NCBI GenBank assembly: GCA_018806915.1
Contig: JAGKQI010000045.1
Span: forward strand, 186,001 to 250,000
DNA from: Phytophthora colocasiae
Taxonomy: Eukaryota > Oomycota > Peronosporomycetes > Peronosporales > Peronosporaceae
Length of the DNA: 64,000 nucleotides
Direction: 5' to 3'
Shown here: positions 51,955 to 62,395 of the stretch, piece after piece
Position numbering within the stretch: position 1 is the first letter of the stretch
Layout of the letters: every line of letters begins with the position of its first letter
Program-made: the position numbers and the translations under genes
Notes under the pieces: generated by a model
The model's database searches: none
Told to the model about the DNA's origin: nothing
The model's input: the letters and a program-made list of their open reading frames with translations, nothing else

Positions 51955-54854
51955 ATGTTCAAGGCGCTCTGGCGTAGGCTGTCAAAGGCAGGGTGGAAGG
52001 CGAGGAAGCCGAGGGACCTGAGCGTGGACTTCACGTATGTGAAACCTGGAGTAACCGGACGACTTGACGCTTCCAAACGGGGCGAAAGCCACTTCGTTGG
52101 TACGTTTTATTATGTGCCGTCTAGAAGCTCACTGATCTAATGTATACGTGCTGTTTAGGAGAGAATGAGCTAGTGGCGTTTGCAATGCGCTCAGGACTCC
52201 TAGAACTCGAACTACCTGTTGCTGCTTCATCTACTGTCGTCAACCCAACACAGCCAGTCACTGTAGATCAGTCGTGCCGCGATAAGACCATCTCAGCACC
52301 AAGGGCGGCTAGTACCAGCTCCCCTGAATCGGCATCACTGGAAGCTGTGCCTGCTTCCTCGGGGACTCAGTGAACTCAGTCAGGTGAGAAGGCGCAGAAT
52401 TTGTTATTCCGTTTGGTACAGAATAATGTATTCCGTGGTTGATACAGAATTGGCTAATCGGTAATGTACAGAACATGTTGCGCAGGCAAACGAGATCACT
52501 GAGGTTCCAGATGAAGACGAAGAGATGATGAGTGACGAAGGTGGTGAGGGTGATATTGACATCTTTGACACAGACCACTTCATGGAGGCACTGCGGTCGG
52601 AGCGCCTGTTTGGCCCTGTTTGCCCCAGACGATATAAATTTGTGTGCTGCCGGTGAGGAAGATGATGAAGACGAAGATGCTGATGAAAATGGCGAAGCGT
52701 TGCGCCTGTGGCTCCTGCTGAGTACGAGAGCGAAGTGGAGTCTGACGACGATTTCGAAGACGATAGTGACGCGTTTGCACAAGACGACGATGCTATGAGA
52801 CGTCTGCAGTGGTGGCATATTCGACCAACACAGAAGTGGTAAAGCTGTCTTATACAGAATAGTGTTGGCGGTATAATTTAACTCTGTATTGTATGGGATG
52901 CAGATGAATTACAGTTGAGTGGCGCCACCTGATCTCTACAGTGGGTCGTATGGTGTCACGAAATCGGCAGCTGCATTCGCGAAGTCACCGCTAGAATGTA
53001 TTTTTACTTCCTTCCAAAGGCGCTGTGGGTGCACATTGCAAGCGAGAGTGACGCGTACCGCCAGGAGTGCATTCCAGGTGCAGCCGAGAAGATACGCATG
53101 AAGCAGCTCGAAGCACAAGCGAAGGACCCATCGAAGACGGTTCAGCCCCTTACTGAAATTAAGCTCTGGCTGGAACGTATGAAGCCTATCAAGCCGCACG
53201 AGATTCTACATGTCATTGGCCTTCTGGCTGCGAGGACACTCTGCAGTCACACGGACGGGTTAGAGAAGCATTGGTCAACTCGCGAGGATGGAGCTGTTCC
53301 CCGAGGAACATTCAGTCGCTACATGAAACGTGAACGCTTCCGTATCATCACAAGGTACCTTCATTTTGCAAGTAACTCAACAGGTGCGGCGGCTTCACAC
53401 GACAAGGCGTGGAAAGTCCGTCCAATTCTTCAAGCATTGGAGAAAACGTTTCGGCGCGGTTATCGCTTGGGTGCGCGTGTAAGCTTTGATGAAGGCACAA
53501 TTCTAACCGCAGCCAGTTCAATCCGATTCGAGTCTACAACAAAGATAAGCCGCACAAGTACGGCACGAAATGCTATATGACGTTGCGCTGAGACGGGTTA
53601 CTGTTCAAGGTGAGAGAGCTGAAATTCACTGCACAGAATAGGCAATTCTGGCTTGTACAGAATAAGCTGTTTCCTGCTTTTCATTATGCTCAGTATCGTA
53701 CAGAGTAAGTTGCTAACTGCTTATCGTATTCTGTATTGTACAGAGTAGAGGTGTACTTTGGGTAAGACGAAGGACAAGAAGAAAGCTAAAGGTGTGGCGC
53801 AGAAGGCTGTTATCTCGAAACTTGGCCAAGACTTTCGACGGGCAGCCAAGAAGAAGACTTATTATCGCCGACAACTTCTACCTTCCTGTGCTTTGGCACT
53901 CCGTCTTCGATATGGGCTTTACTATGTCGGCACCCACCGAACGACTGTCTCGGATGGCCGAAATCTCTTGAATTCAAGCAAAAGAAGCGCTCACGTACAT
54001 GCCAGGACCTAAGCAAGATTGCCCAAGATGTTGATCACCCCGAGCTTGTAGCGTTGGCGTGGATGGACTCTTCACCAGTGCACATGATATCAATTGGCTG
54101 CTCAACTATCTCAACGTCGGTCACTAGGCGGAACAAAGCCACCGGAGCTCTGGAGAAAGTGCCTTGCCCCCAACTAGTTGCTGATTATCACGCTGGGATG
54201 GGTGGGGTAGACACTCATGACCAGCTACGACTGCAAAGCTACTCGCTGCAACAGTGTGTCGCCTTCAAGAAGTATTATCGCCAGCTTTTTCTGGGGTTTG
54301 TGGATATGGCCATTGTGAACGGCTTTAATATCCACAAGCTTGTGATGAAGCAGAGCGGACACCAAGTACCCACGCACGCCGAGTACATGCGGAGATTGCA
54401 TCGTGAGCTTATGGGGGTGAGCGCGGCGACCTTTGAGGCCAACATGAACGCTGAAGAGCTGGTCTCCGTTCCGATACCCGCAGGAAAACACCGCCTCTGT
54501 AACAACACCAACAAGTACAGACCCAAACGCCGGCAGCACTCCTGCAAGGTGTGCTCTGCTCTGGCTGAACCGAACACGAAAAGCTTTGAAAGCAGTTTCG
54601 ACTGCCCGTCTTGTGAGCTGCTTCGTGGTGGCTACGTGCCGCTCTGCGCGAAGGTGCGCCGAGAAGACACTGGTAATACTCTCACTTGCAGCCAGATCTG
54701 GCACACAGTGTGGGGGTGCGGCTCGCTTATTCCAGCGCATTTGAGAAAGAACATCCGCTACAGAAAGCGTAAGCACGAAGACGTCGAGAGTGACGGGGCC
54801 GATGACGAGGAGGAGCACGATGTCGACTACTTGGACCAAGGAGATAGCGATTAG
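51955..54854 (+). pseudogene. piggyBac-like transposase (multi-exon, degraded)
   Basis: Exon 1 51955-52099 (MFKALWRRLSKAGWKARK) joins exon 2 at 52159 (GENELVAFAMRSGLLELE) across a GTACGT...TTTAG intron. The acidic N-terminal part (EITEVPDEDEEMMSDEGGEG, FMEALRSERLFGP) resumes near 52492 after another intron-like gap. The core follows from about 52996: PLTEIKLWLERMKPIKPHEI, MKRERFRIITRYLHFASN, then SFDEG at the first catalytic Asp (about 53487). A frame change and stops precede the YNKDKPHKYGTKCYMT text. The last part (54054-54854) has GGVDTHDQLRLQSYS and a cysteine-rich C-terminus (CKVCSALAEP, CPSCELL). In-frame stops and shifts suggest it is inactive. Confidence 0.85.
52400..53750 (+). repeat. 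ACAGAATA motifs in intron-like gaps of the piggyBac transposase
   Basis: TACAGAATA-type words occur at about 52420-52475 (three), 52850-52890 (two) and 53625-53750 (five or more, both orientations), always between coding blocks. They match the palindrome next to each terminus (51649-51669 and 55165-55185). Confidence 0.7.
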
Positions 54855-55205
54855 CACCAAAGCAAATTAATTCCATGCATGCTGCTTACCAACTTTTCGT
54901 GAATATGAGTGCGCCACGTGCAGCTCCCCCGTGAAGCGACGATCGCAATCGACGGGGGAATCAACTGCAGGAGGTATGTCTGATACGTAGCAGCCAATAG
55001 CAGCGCTCAAAACTGACAGCTGATGGGAAAAATGATACTTTTATGGTAACATTCGTCGCGTCTGTGCCTCGATTTCGCAACGTTTTCGTCACGTCGCCCT
55101 GGGAAGGGCTTGAAACAGATAAAGTGTTGCAATCCTCTGTCAATAGTTTACTCAAGACAACTCTCTCTTCTGTATTATACAGAATAAGGGCCGGCGTTAC
55201 AAGGG

Positions 55206-56659
55206 TTAAGACACTCCCTGAAGGCACTCAACCGTAAGGAGTCGTCAAGTCCTTCAGTAGCTCTCTCGAACGCACTCCAAAAGGATCGAGCTTTGTCTGC
55301 CGATGCTCCATCGGAGTAAAACGGTTGAATCATCCGGACCGCATTCTTGATGTTGGACGGCATACCCAGTGGCGGTCGAGTCACTTGGCTCACAGGCTGT
55401 TGGTAGTTCGGAGTGTATTGACCGGGAAGTTGACTGGGAACCGGAGAGTACGGTTGGATACCCAAGCCACTGGCAAGATGTCCAGCAGTCACCGTATTTG
55501 GAGCAGTCACAGGAGGGGGTAGACTAGTTGCTTGAGTCGAATTTGCAGGTAGCTGCTGTTGGCCCCAGTACGCTGCCTGCCCGGCAGTCGCTTGCTGGTA
55601 ACTAGTAGTGGCAGGAGTCATCGCAGGAACTGAAGTCAACGGTGGAGCCACACTCATAGGAGTCATAAGTGCACTGCTAGGGGGTACTTGAGTAGCAGGG
55701 GCTTGAGTCACTTGAAGAGGAGCGGAGGTAGCCGCATGGGAGATAGGAGCTGGCGTGCTGTAGGAGAACCCGGCCGCTGCCGTCCATCCTATTGGCTGGA
55801 TAAACGGATTGTTCAGTCCGGTGCCAGGATTGCCAGGAGTCGCTCCAAGCGTCACGTTCTGATAACTCGGGATCGCCGAGCGAGCAGACTGAGGTACACT
55901 TGCAGCAGGAGTCATCACCGGAGCAGTAGGTGGTTGTCCAGGGACTTGACTACTCCATCCAGTTGGGTTAGTCCCCGCGGTACTAGTCACTACATTCACG
56001 CCAGTCGCTGCACTAGGGGTGTAACCAGGTTGAGCCATCAGTTGAGGTGGATACAAGTAGAGCTTGGTGGCATCGACTACTCCCATAGTCGCAACTCCTG
56101 GCTGAGTCGCTGACGGAGTAGGGGGAATGGGGAGCACTGGAGTCACCGGCTGCGTCGCGGGCTGGCTAGTCAAGGGAGTCGAAGCTTGAAAGTGAGTCTC
56201 ACCCCGGGGCACTGAAGTCGCAGTAGCGAGTCCAACACTCGAAGTCACCTCTCGTAAGGTAAATCCGCCGTGGGTAGTAACAGGACTAGCGAGTGGTCTC
56301 GCTTCCCCTTTCCTGGGCTCCGAGAGACTTCGGGTCAGTCGAGGCCTTGCAGGAGGAGGTAGTTGTACTGGACGAGTAGAACCAAGAGCGGCCCGCCTCA
56401 CCATGGCCTGGACCGAGGTCAATCCTCCTGGAGCAGTTAGACTCGGCCTCCCCGGGTGCGTAGTAGTTGGAGGTCCACCAAGTCCAAACCACGAAGTCGC
56501 AGGTTGGCTGTCACTGCCTCCTGGACTCGCAGGAGTCACCGTAGGGGGGCGACTTGTTCCTCCCCCGAACCAGGAAGTAGCAGATGGGCCCGTGCCACCG
56601 TTTTCACTCGAGGTAGTGCTTCTGTCGTCATCTCCGACACCAGGTCCAAACGACGACAT
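55206..56659 (-). pseudogene. Gypsy-2 gag, N-terminal part (upstream of piggyBac insertion)
   Basis: Starts MSSFGPGVGDDDRSTTSSEN (ATG 56659; the frame is open further up to 56788 with a hydrophobic, non-ATG start). A long Pro/Thr/Ser/Gln-rich region follows, with internal copies of ATSWFG (two) and many TPA/QPA words. The start of the capsid-like domain is IKNAVRMIQPFYSDGASADK, then RSFWSAFERATEGL. The frame is cut at the TTAA by the nested transposon. The other half is at 50653-51621. Confidence 0.82.
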
Positions 56660-57071
56660 CTCGATTTCGGGTTCTCGCTCGTCTCTTTCTCTCTCTTCTT
56701 GTGCAGCCTTGAGTTCGGGTAGTTGTCGCACTCCCGCCCAGACGAACCACGCGGTCAACCAACTGACGACAACTAGTTGGTAGGACAAGAGTACTTCACT
56801 TCCACGTCCAAGTGGTCACTCGAGGTTCACTTCCAGAGACCTTCACCGGCTTGATTTGCGTCACCGGAACGGGTCGGATCCCGTTCTTTAGTGTAGTAGT
56901 AGAACACCTCCCTAGTTGACCCCTGTCGAACTAGCAGTGTTGTGACTCTTCACTCCTCAGTAAGTGAGAGCAGTTCTCTCTCCAGTAGCAGATCTTGTAG
57001 GTGTAGTCTCCCTTTAGTGCTCACTCCGAGGACCCTTCTCCAGCAGGCAAGTACCCTGCTTCTCCGCCACT

Positions 57072-57491
57072 TGTCGCGACCTGTTAAGGATCGGGTACAA
57101 GCGGGCTGTTAGGTGAGTGCAGGTCCAAGTAGGGAGTTCGAAGACTAACTTAAACAAATATAAGTCACTGGTTGTTGTTGTTGTTCTTAGCAGGTAAAAT
57201 CACGACTGACTAGTAATATAGGGAGCTCACTTAGCTCGGTTACACTCAGGTAGAGATGAATCCCCGCCGACACAGCAGGGACGGAGTCCTCGGAGGTCCG
57301 CACGACACTCGCGGGAGGACGTCGATAGACCGTTCAGATGGGGAAAACAGGGACGCACCCCGGAGTGGACCTCTGACAGTCTACTACGCCAAGTGGTCGC
57401 AACACGGCGAGTACGACGGATGGCAAGGCCCCGAGGCATGGAGTACAGCCGAACGCGCTGGTTCGGGGGTCTCGTTTCCGGGCACGGGACA
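57072..57491 (-). repeat. Gypsy-2 5' LTR (right copy)
   Basis: 420-bp copy, TGTCGCGACC to GGGCACGGGACA, followed by GTAT. Compared with the left copy it differs at four bases and has two extra bases (GAGCTCAC against GATCAC). It ends 70 bp before the ATG of the S33 protease gene. Confidence 0.93.
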
Positions 57492-57561
57492 GTATGACAA
57501 ACCAGTGGTACATTTCCAAATTTCCCGACAACTCTCAACTGCTCCAGTCATTACAAGGATC

Positions 57562-59310
57562 ATGCAACTATACCACGCCGTTGCTTTGGCAATGGTAGCC
57601 GTCCAGGCCTCCGCCGCGCCCAATGCAACATCGGAAAGTGGTCTGAATGGTTGGTACTCTTGCTCTGAGTATACCTTCTCAGACGAGGGCAGCTCTGATG
57701 GCGGAGTCGCGGAGTGTGCAGTATACAGTGCACCGCTGTGTTATCCTGGAATTTGCGAAGCTCCTGCGCACGCCGACTCAAAAGTTCATGTCTTCGTCAA
57801 GCGTATGGTAGCTACGGCTGGGAACCCCGAAATTGCTTCCAATGTGTGGCTACTTGCGGGTGGGCCTGGTCTCTCATCGACTTCCAGTAAGTACATCGTT
57901 GCGGCCCAGTTTTACAACATATATCTAACTATTTTTTTGTCATAGTGGAGTCACTCATGACGGATATGCACGCAGAGCTCGAAGGGGCTGTTAATGTGTA
58001 CACGATGGACCACCGTGGCACAGGACGTAGCACGCGGCTCGATTGTGTTGCGGCACAAGTCACTACCACGAATTCTCCTGTGGGCACTACTATTGATCCT
58101 TCCGAAGTTCCAGCTTGTGCTCAAGATCTACAGGAAAAATACGGAGACTTAGCAGCGTTCTCCGTGACGACTGCAGCGACAGACGTTGCAACATTTATCG
58201 AGAAATACACGAACGGGGCTAACACGCTCGTGTACGGGGGGAGTTATGGCACCATGTTTGCGGTACGCCTCATGCAGCTTGCTCCCCCAACGGTGACAGG
58301 CTATGTGCTGGAAGAAATCTCCTACACTCCCGGCGCTCCAGCTGACAAATTCTACTACTCGTCAAACTGGGACGTGCATTTCGGTAAGGTGGCCGACGCT
58401 TTCATGAGTTTCTGCAAGAGCGACAGAGAGTGCAATGCTCGCTTCAAATCCAAAAGCCTCAGCGATACACTCCAAGGATTGATCAAGCAACTGGACAACA
58501 AACCGAACTCGACGTGTGCCGAGTTGGTCTACCGCACCGCAAACCCCAGCGAGAGACCGCCATCGTTCGCTCTACGATCTGCTCTTGGTGATGCATTAAT
58601 GGACCCGGACCTGCGGACGCTTATCCCGCCAGTTGTCTATCGACTTAACCGCTGCTCGGCGGAGGATGTCGATGTTCTCACACACTTCTTTACTCGTGTC
58701 TACTCGGACAGCCAAACCCAAACTCAAGACAGTGCGCTCGAATCGACGCTTCTCAACTTACTCATTGTGGACTCGGGAGATGATGAAGAAGCCGTGGCCA
58801 TCAATGGCTAAGATGGAAGCTCAATTTACTAACACCAAGTTGAGTTGCCAACGAGGAGTCTTCTTGACGGCCCCACAGTACTGCGCCTTCTCGAAAGAGA
58901 AGTCAGCAATTTGTGATCCGCTCAACCTAGGAGCTTATGACGCTAATCCCATCGGCTACAAGCGTGATCAGTACTGGAACAAGACTGCAACGATCCCTAG
59001 CAACGGAAGTGTTCTGATACTAAGTGGTAAGCTCGATCCTCAGACTTCCGACAAATACGCGAAGGTGTTGTTGGATGCTCTTGATGGCAAAGAAAAGGAA
59101 CTTGTTTCCTTCAAATACGCTTCGCATAATGGTGATGCATGGAGTGACGAGTGTGGAAATAAGCTGCTCTTGTCCTATGTGCGCACCGGAGGGAACCTCA
59201 AGGCCATGGACAGATCGTGTTTGAACGAAAGCCCAGCGTTTAACATGACGACGCCGGAATATTTCACGAAGACCTACCTCGGCACTGACGACGTCTACGA
59301 TGGAGTGTAA
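57562..59310 (+). CDS. Secreted S33-family serine protease (alpha/beta hydrolase), one frameshift
   Basis: Extracellular proline-aminopeptidase/tripeptidyl-like enzyme of family S33, common in Phytophthora. Exon 1 57562-57886 starts with a signal peptide (MQLYHAVALAMVAVQASAAP); a 59-bp intron (GTAAGT...CATAG) leads to exon 2 at 57946. Oxyanion region LLAGGPGLSST; MDHRGTGRST; nucleophile GGSYGT; Asp in ILSGKLDPQT; His in KYASHNGDAW; a typical TAP-like C-terminal domain. The frame breaks at a GGG run (58775-58777): removing one G restores SEMMKKPWPSMAKMEAQF in the family register. This is either a recent mutation or an assembly error. The Gypsy-2 LTR occupies its promoter region, 70 bp from the ATG. 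Confidence 0.85.
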
Positions 59311-59624
59311 AATTCGAGCTTAGCTTCATCATCGTGAGTGAAGACAGCGCCTCATGAAGGACGCTTCAGTTGTGATCAATCACAACACAAAATGAATGCA
59401 CACCCACCCATCTTCGTTGAATAGGTAGACTTTAAAACGTATCAAATACGGGTCAACACAAAAATGGTCAATTGACCAAATCCATTGATCCACCTCGAAA
59501 CGTTGACCAAAGTTGATCACATAAAAACTCGGCATGTAACAACCAGTAGAATAATGGTGAAAGTATGAACACATGCGCATGTCGTTTTATTAAAGCTATT
59601 CCAAAGCTACAGACACAGGGAGAT

Positions 59625-60285
59625 TTACCGGCTCAATATACCGGCGGCGTTGACGCTTCTTAGCTCGACATTTAGCCATGTCATACGTAACGTTGTGAGA
59701 GACCTTGAATCATGGCGCGAAAGCAGGTAGAGATGGATGAGGAGACGGCAATGCAGCATTAATCTCACGATTGAACCGTTCCAGGGGATTAGTTTTACGG
59801 CTAACCATGGCTTCAACGACGTCATGAACGTTCCACACACTCGGCTTGTAGGTCTTTAGCTAGGGTTTGCGAAAGTATGACCAGAAAAATCCCCACACGG
59901 ACTCAGTGAAAGTTACGTTCTCTTCCAAACAGATATAACAGATCTTGTCGTGTACATACTGAACTAACATCAAAGTGTCAGGATAGAAGTCAGCCCGTAG
60001 TTGTTTCCAAATACGCTCAGCAGTAAGGTCCATGCGCGTAAGGGCCATCGTATCAGCTGCCTCTTTCATATCTTCCGACACGTCAAGTCCTGGTGGTAGC
60101 ACGTTGCGCTGGCCACGTTCACACGAATGTTCACCGTCAAACTCATACTCGTTCTCCTTGCGTTTGAAGTGTAGTTTTGCTTTGCAACCTTTGCTTCTGT
60201 AGGCACTGCATCTGTACGAAGTTCGTGTTTTACCAATGTTGTACCTGGAAAAACCATGCCCAGCACCATGGACGGTGGTTGCCAA
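59625..60285 (-). pseudogene. Degraded Mutator-like transposase (FLYWCH N-terminus plus C-terminal scrap)
   Basis: The first frame (60285-59860, [18 protein letters not shown]) has a FLYWCH-type zinc finger: SYRCSAYRSKGCKAKLHF followed by EFDGEHSCE. It then runs into ALTRMDLTAERIWKQLRADF. After a stop and change of frame, the second (about 59850-59625) keeps NPLERFNREINAALPSPH, the region around the last catalytic Glu of Mutator-type transposases. The central catalytic part is deleted. Confidence 0.75.
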
Positions 60286-60523
60286 CGCCGCGGCCCTCTC
60301 GGATCTCCATGGTCATAGCACGCGACACGACATCACGCGACGCTAGATCATTGGCGGTGGGGGCGTAACGCTCCATGAAGCGCTCACCTACTGCGTTACG
60401 CAAGATTCCTCCCTCACCACGGGATCCCTCCGTGATCAGACAACCAGCGCCGTAGATACCCGTGGGGTGGAACTGCACAAGCTCCGGGTCCTGCAGCGGG
60501 ATACCTGCACGCAGAGCCAGGTC
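60281..60523 (-). pseudogene. Captured fragment of succinate dehydrogenase flavoprotein (SDHA)
   Basis: About 81 codons on the minus strand: [56 protein letters not shown], then [15 protein letters not shown]. This is the strongly conserved FAD/substrate region of SDHA. Text on both sides is unrelated (KPSHLRD before, NHRPWCWAW after). It has no start or the rest of the gene, so it is a captured piece and not a working enzyme. Confidence 0.88.
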
Positions 60524-60564
60524 CCGTAGGTGTGACGGCTTGTACAGCTGCACCTTCAACGAGT

Positions 60565-60930
60565 TCTCGTTGCCGTGTCGTACTGGTACTGCGATTTGGG
60601 CTTTGATTCGAGCTATATGATTGCTTGCGTCCAGGGCTGCTACTCCGACGGGAACGCTGGCTGCGTCTCGAACTGTGGCTCCTACTTCGTGAAGGTCTGA
60701 GCCTCGGAATGCGGCTTCGACTTGCCCGACGGCGACGCTCGGGGCTGCGGCTTCTACTTTGTCTTGTCCGACTACGACGTGAGCTGAGGCTTCGGCGAAA
60801 TCTCCTACTATTCCGTGGACTCCGGTTGCGTTGAAAGTGCCGCTCTAGCCGCGAATTGTTGCTCCGTTTCGATTGCCTTCCTCGCCAAAGACTAGAGCCA
60901 CTGTCTTGCTCTGGGCGACCGCGACATGGA
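60565..60930 (-). pseudogene. Captured fragment of an RS-rich (SR-type) protein
   Basis: In one minus-strand frame the text is dominated by Arg-Ser: [54 protein letters not shown]. This is typical of the RS domain of splicing factors. No RNA-recognition motif is present. The frame carries on into the unrelated SDHA junction. Confidence 0.6.
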
Positions 60931-61348
60931 CTACTTAGGGCCTGGATGGGGTGAGCTGCCGCGACGACAATGAGAGATTTGGCTCGGTAGTAATGGTGGA
61001 GATGAGGACGGGAACGACTGCGTCGAGACCGAGGAAGGGGAGTGTGGTGAAGACATGTGAGCTGGGGCTAGTGCTTTGCGGCGTTGACTGTCTAATGGCA
61101 GGACAGGGCAGGTCAACCAACGATTTTTGACCAAATCCTTTGACCCGTGCTGACATAGGCGTTGACCCGTTTTGTGTTGACCCGGAAATGATACGTTAAA
61201 AATTCGTCGAACGAAGCATCCTCCGGATGCTTACCATTTCCAAGGATACAGCTCAGTCGGTTTGGGGGCAAATGGACTTCATTGTCCTCGACCAGCCTTG
61301 AGTAAGGGCGTGGTGAGCGGCCCCCAAAAGTAATGCGCTATCGAGTCC

Positions 61349-62395
61349 TTACGAATGAGTCTGTCGAGTGTGAGCGCCTACCATCCGTCGCGAGAGTGTC
61401 GAGGTTGAGATGGCCGATTGCGTTGGATACTGCTCAAAACAGTTCGATAGCCAGCGACCCAGGAGCTTGATAGCGGTACTGCTCGCTTGGCCGCTCAGAA
61501 GGGCTGTCGCTCCACCAATCCGGACAGAGTGTGTTGAGTAGTTGGCTTCTGGTACGCCGATACTCTTTGCTGTGGCCTTGAATGCCTTGGCCATCGTTGC
61601 TGCTGTTAGGTTGCCGCAGAGGTACCTGCCTTTGTACGCAGCCTTCCGCCTGGCAATGTTGAGGTGTTTGACCGCGATGACTGGACATATAACTGGATCA
61701 CCTGAGGAATGCATTGTGCGCCATGCACCACGCCCAAATAGGTCGTTCTTGGCTCCCTCAAGACCGATTGTGACCGATGTTGCTTTTGATTCTGGTGTTG
61801 GTTTCCCTTCCGCGTCCGAGAAAAATACGTTCTGGTGTTTGAGGCAGTAGAAGTGTCTGGCCTGTCCGATCCGAAGATACTCTGATCTCCGAAGAAGGAA
61901 GAAGAATCCTACCAATACACTGCCCCACAGAAGGCGATGCTGAGGCTGCTGAAGATCCAGTCGATGATACAGTAGTCGCAGGAAAGCTGGTGTAATTGGT
62001 TGGAGCTTGTGAACTGGCGGTGATAGGCGCTTAATACCTTGCAGAAGTACCGTGAAGTCGGGTGATGCCGTGAGGTCGATTCCAATGTAGCTCTTATGGT
62101 ACCACCGGATGCTGGCCAGCTTAAGTTTGATGGTCCCAAACGTATTTCCTTGCCGAGCCTTGTTCCATCCATACTTCCAACAGTATACAGCAAAGCACCC
62201 CAGCTTCTTGTTCGCCGCGCGACCTGGTTCCGTAATCCATGGTGACCAACCTAATTGGTGTGAGAATGTGCACCACTGGTGCCAGTGTGTTGAGTACTTC
62301 CCGGAAGTTGAACCTGCGAGAGCATGTCCGCGGAGCACGTCTCCCAAAGACTCATGAGATACTCGAACGGTGGAAGAATCTGTATCTGTGTCCAA
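61349..62395 (-). CDS. DIRS tyrosine recombinase
   Basis: 348 residues, starting MDTDTDSSTVRVSHESLGDV. It is a phage-integrase-fold recombinase that would integrate circular DNA copies. Catalytic positions: Arg in FLLRRSEYLRIG (about 170), HSVR (HxxR, about 292-295) in NYSTHSVRIGGATALLSG, His/Trp position in LLGRW, and a Tyr in NCFEQYPTQ. It overlaps the RT ORF by 145 nt in another frame. It is intact from ATG to TGA. Confidence 0.88.
   Translation of the reverse strand: MDTDTDSSTVRVSHESLGDVLRGHALAGSTSGKYSTHWHQWCTFSHQLGWSPWITEPGRAANKKLGCFAVYCWKYGWNKARQGNTFGTIKLKLASIRWYHKSYIGIDLTASPDFTVLLQGIKRLSPPVHKLQPITPAFLRLLYHRLDLQQPQHRLLWGSVLVGFFFLLRRSEYLRIGQARHFYCLKHQNVFFSDAEGKPTPESKATSVTIGLEGAKNDLFGRGAWRTMHSSGDPVICPVIAVKHLNIARRKAAYKGRYLCGNLTAATMAKAFKATAKSIGVPEANYSTHSVRIGGATALLSGQASSTAIKLLGRWLSNCFEQYPTQSAISTSTLSRRMVGAHTRQTHS

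Larger units (their letters stand above)
51626..55205 (+). mobile_element. piggyBac-like DNA transposon nested in Gypsy-2 gag
   Basis: 3,580 bp between two TTAA sites (51622-51625, 55206-55209), the piggyBac target. Termini are inverted: CACATGTAACGCCG left, CCCTTGTAACGCCG right (read inward), each followed within a few bases by the palindrome TATTCTGTATTATACAGAATA or a near copy. Collapsing one TTAA brings the two halves of gag back into one frame (FRECL then KGKPGEE), showing the exact insertion site. It encodes a piggyBac-type transposase on the plus strand with several lesions. Confidence 0.92.
40256..57491 (-). mobile_element. Gypsy-2: 17.2-kb LTR retrotransposon with two extra ORFs and a nested piggyBac
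   Basis: Flanked by LTRs of 418 bp (40256-40673) and 420 bp (57072-57491), both TG...CA, with the perfect 4-bp duplication GTAT outside. The LTRs differ by four substitutions and a 2-bp indel, so it is older than Gypsy-1. It is transcribed on the minus strand: gag from about 56659, interrupted by a piggyBac-like element (51626-55205), then zinc knuckles, an acidic ORF, protease, RT, RNase H and integrase. Beyond integrase, before the 3' LTR, lie an antisense ORF (42180-43829, plus) and a multi-pass membrane ORF. A candidate primer site, TGGCGGAGAAGC, is next to the 5' LTR. Without the nested element it is about 13.65 kb. Confidence 0.93.
59436..61197 (-). mobile_element. Pack-MULE-like element carrying SDHA and RS-protein fragments
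   Basis: Inverted ends of about 35 bp: AACGTATCAAATACGGGTCAA at left and, on the reverse strand, AACGTATCATTTCCGGGTCAA at right, both continuing CACAAAA. Additional TTGACC/GGTCAA words lie just inside both ends. The 1,762-bp interior holds, all on the minus strand, an RS-rich fragment, a piece of SDHA, and the two ends of a Mutator-like transposase with the middle missing. No convincing target duplication was found. Confidence 0.75.

Noticed and set aside
60230..60559. A working SDHA gene
   Set aside because: Only about 81 codons match SDHA, with unrelated sequence on both sides inside transposon ends.
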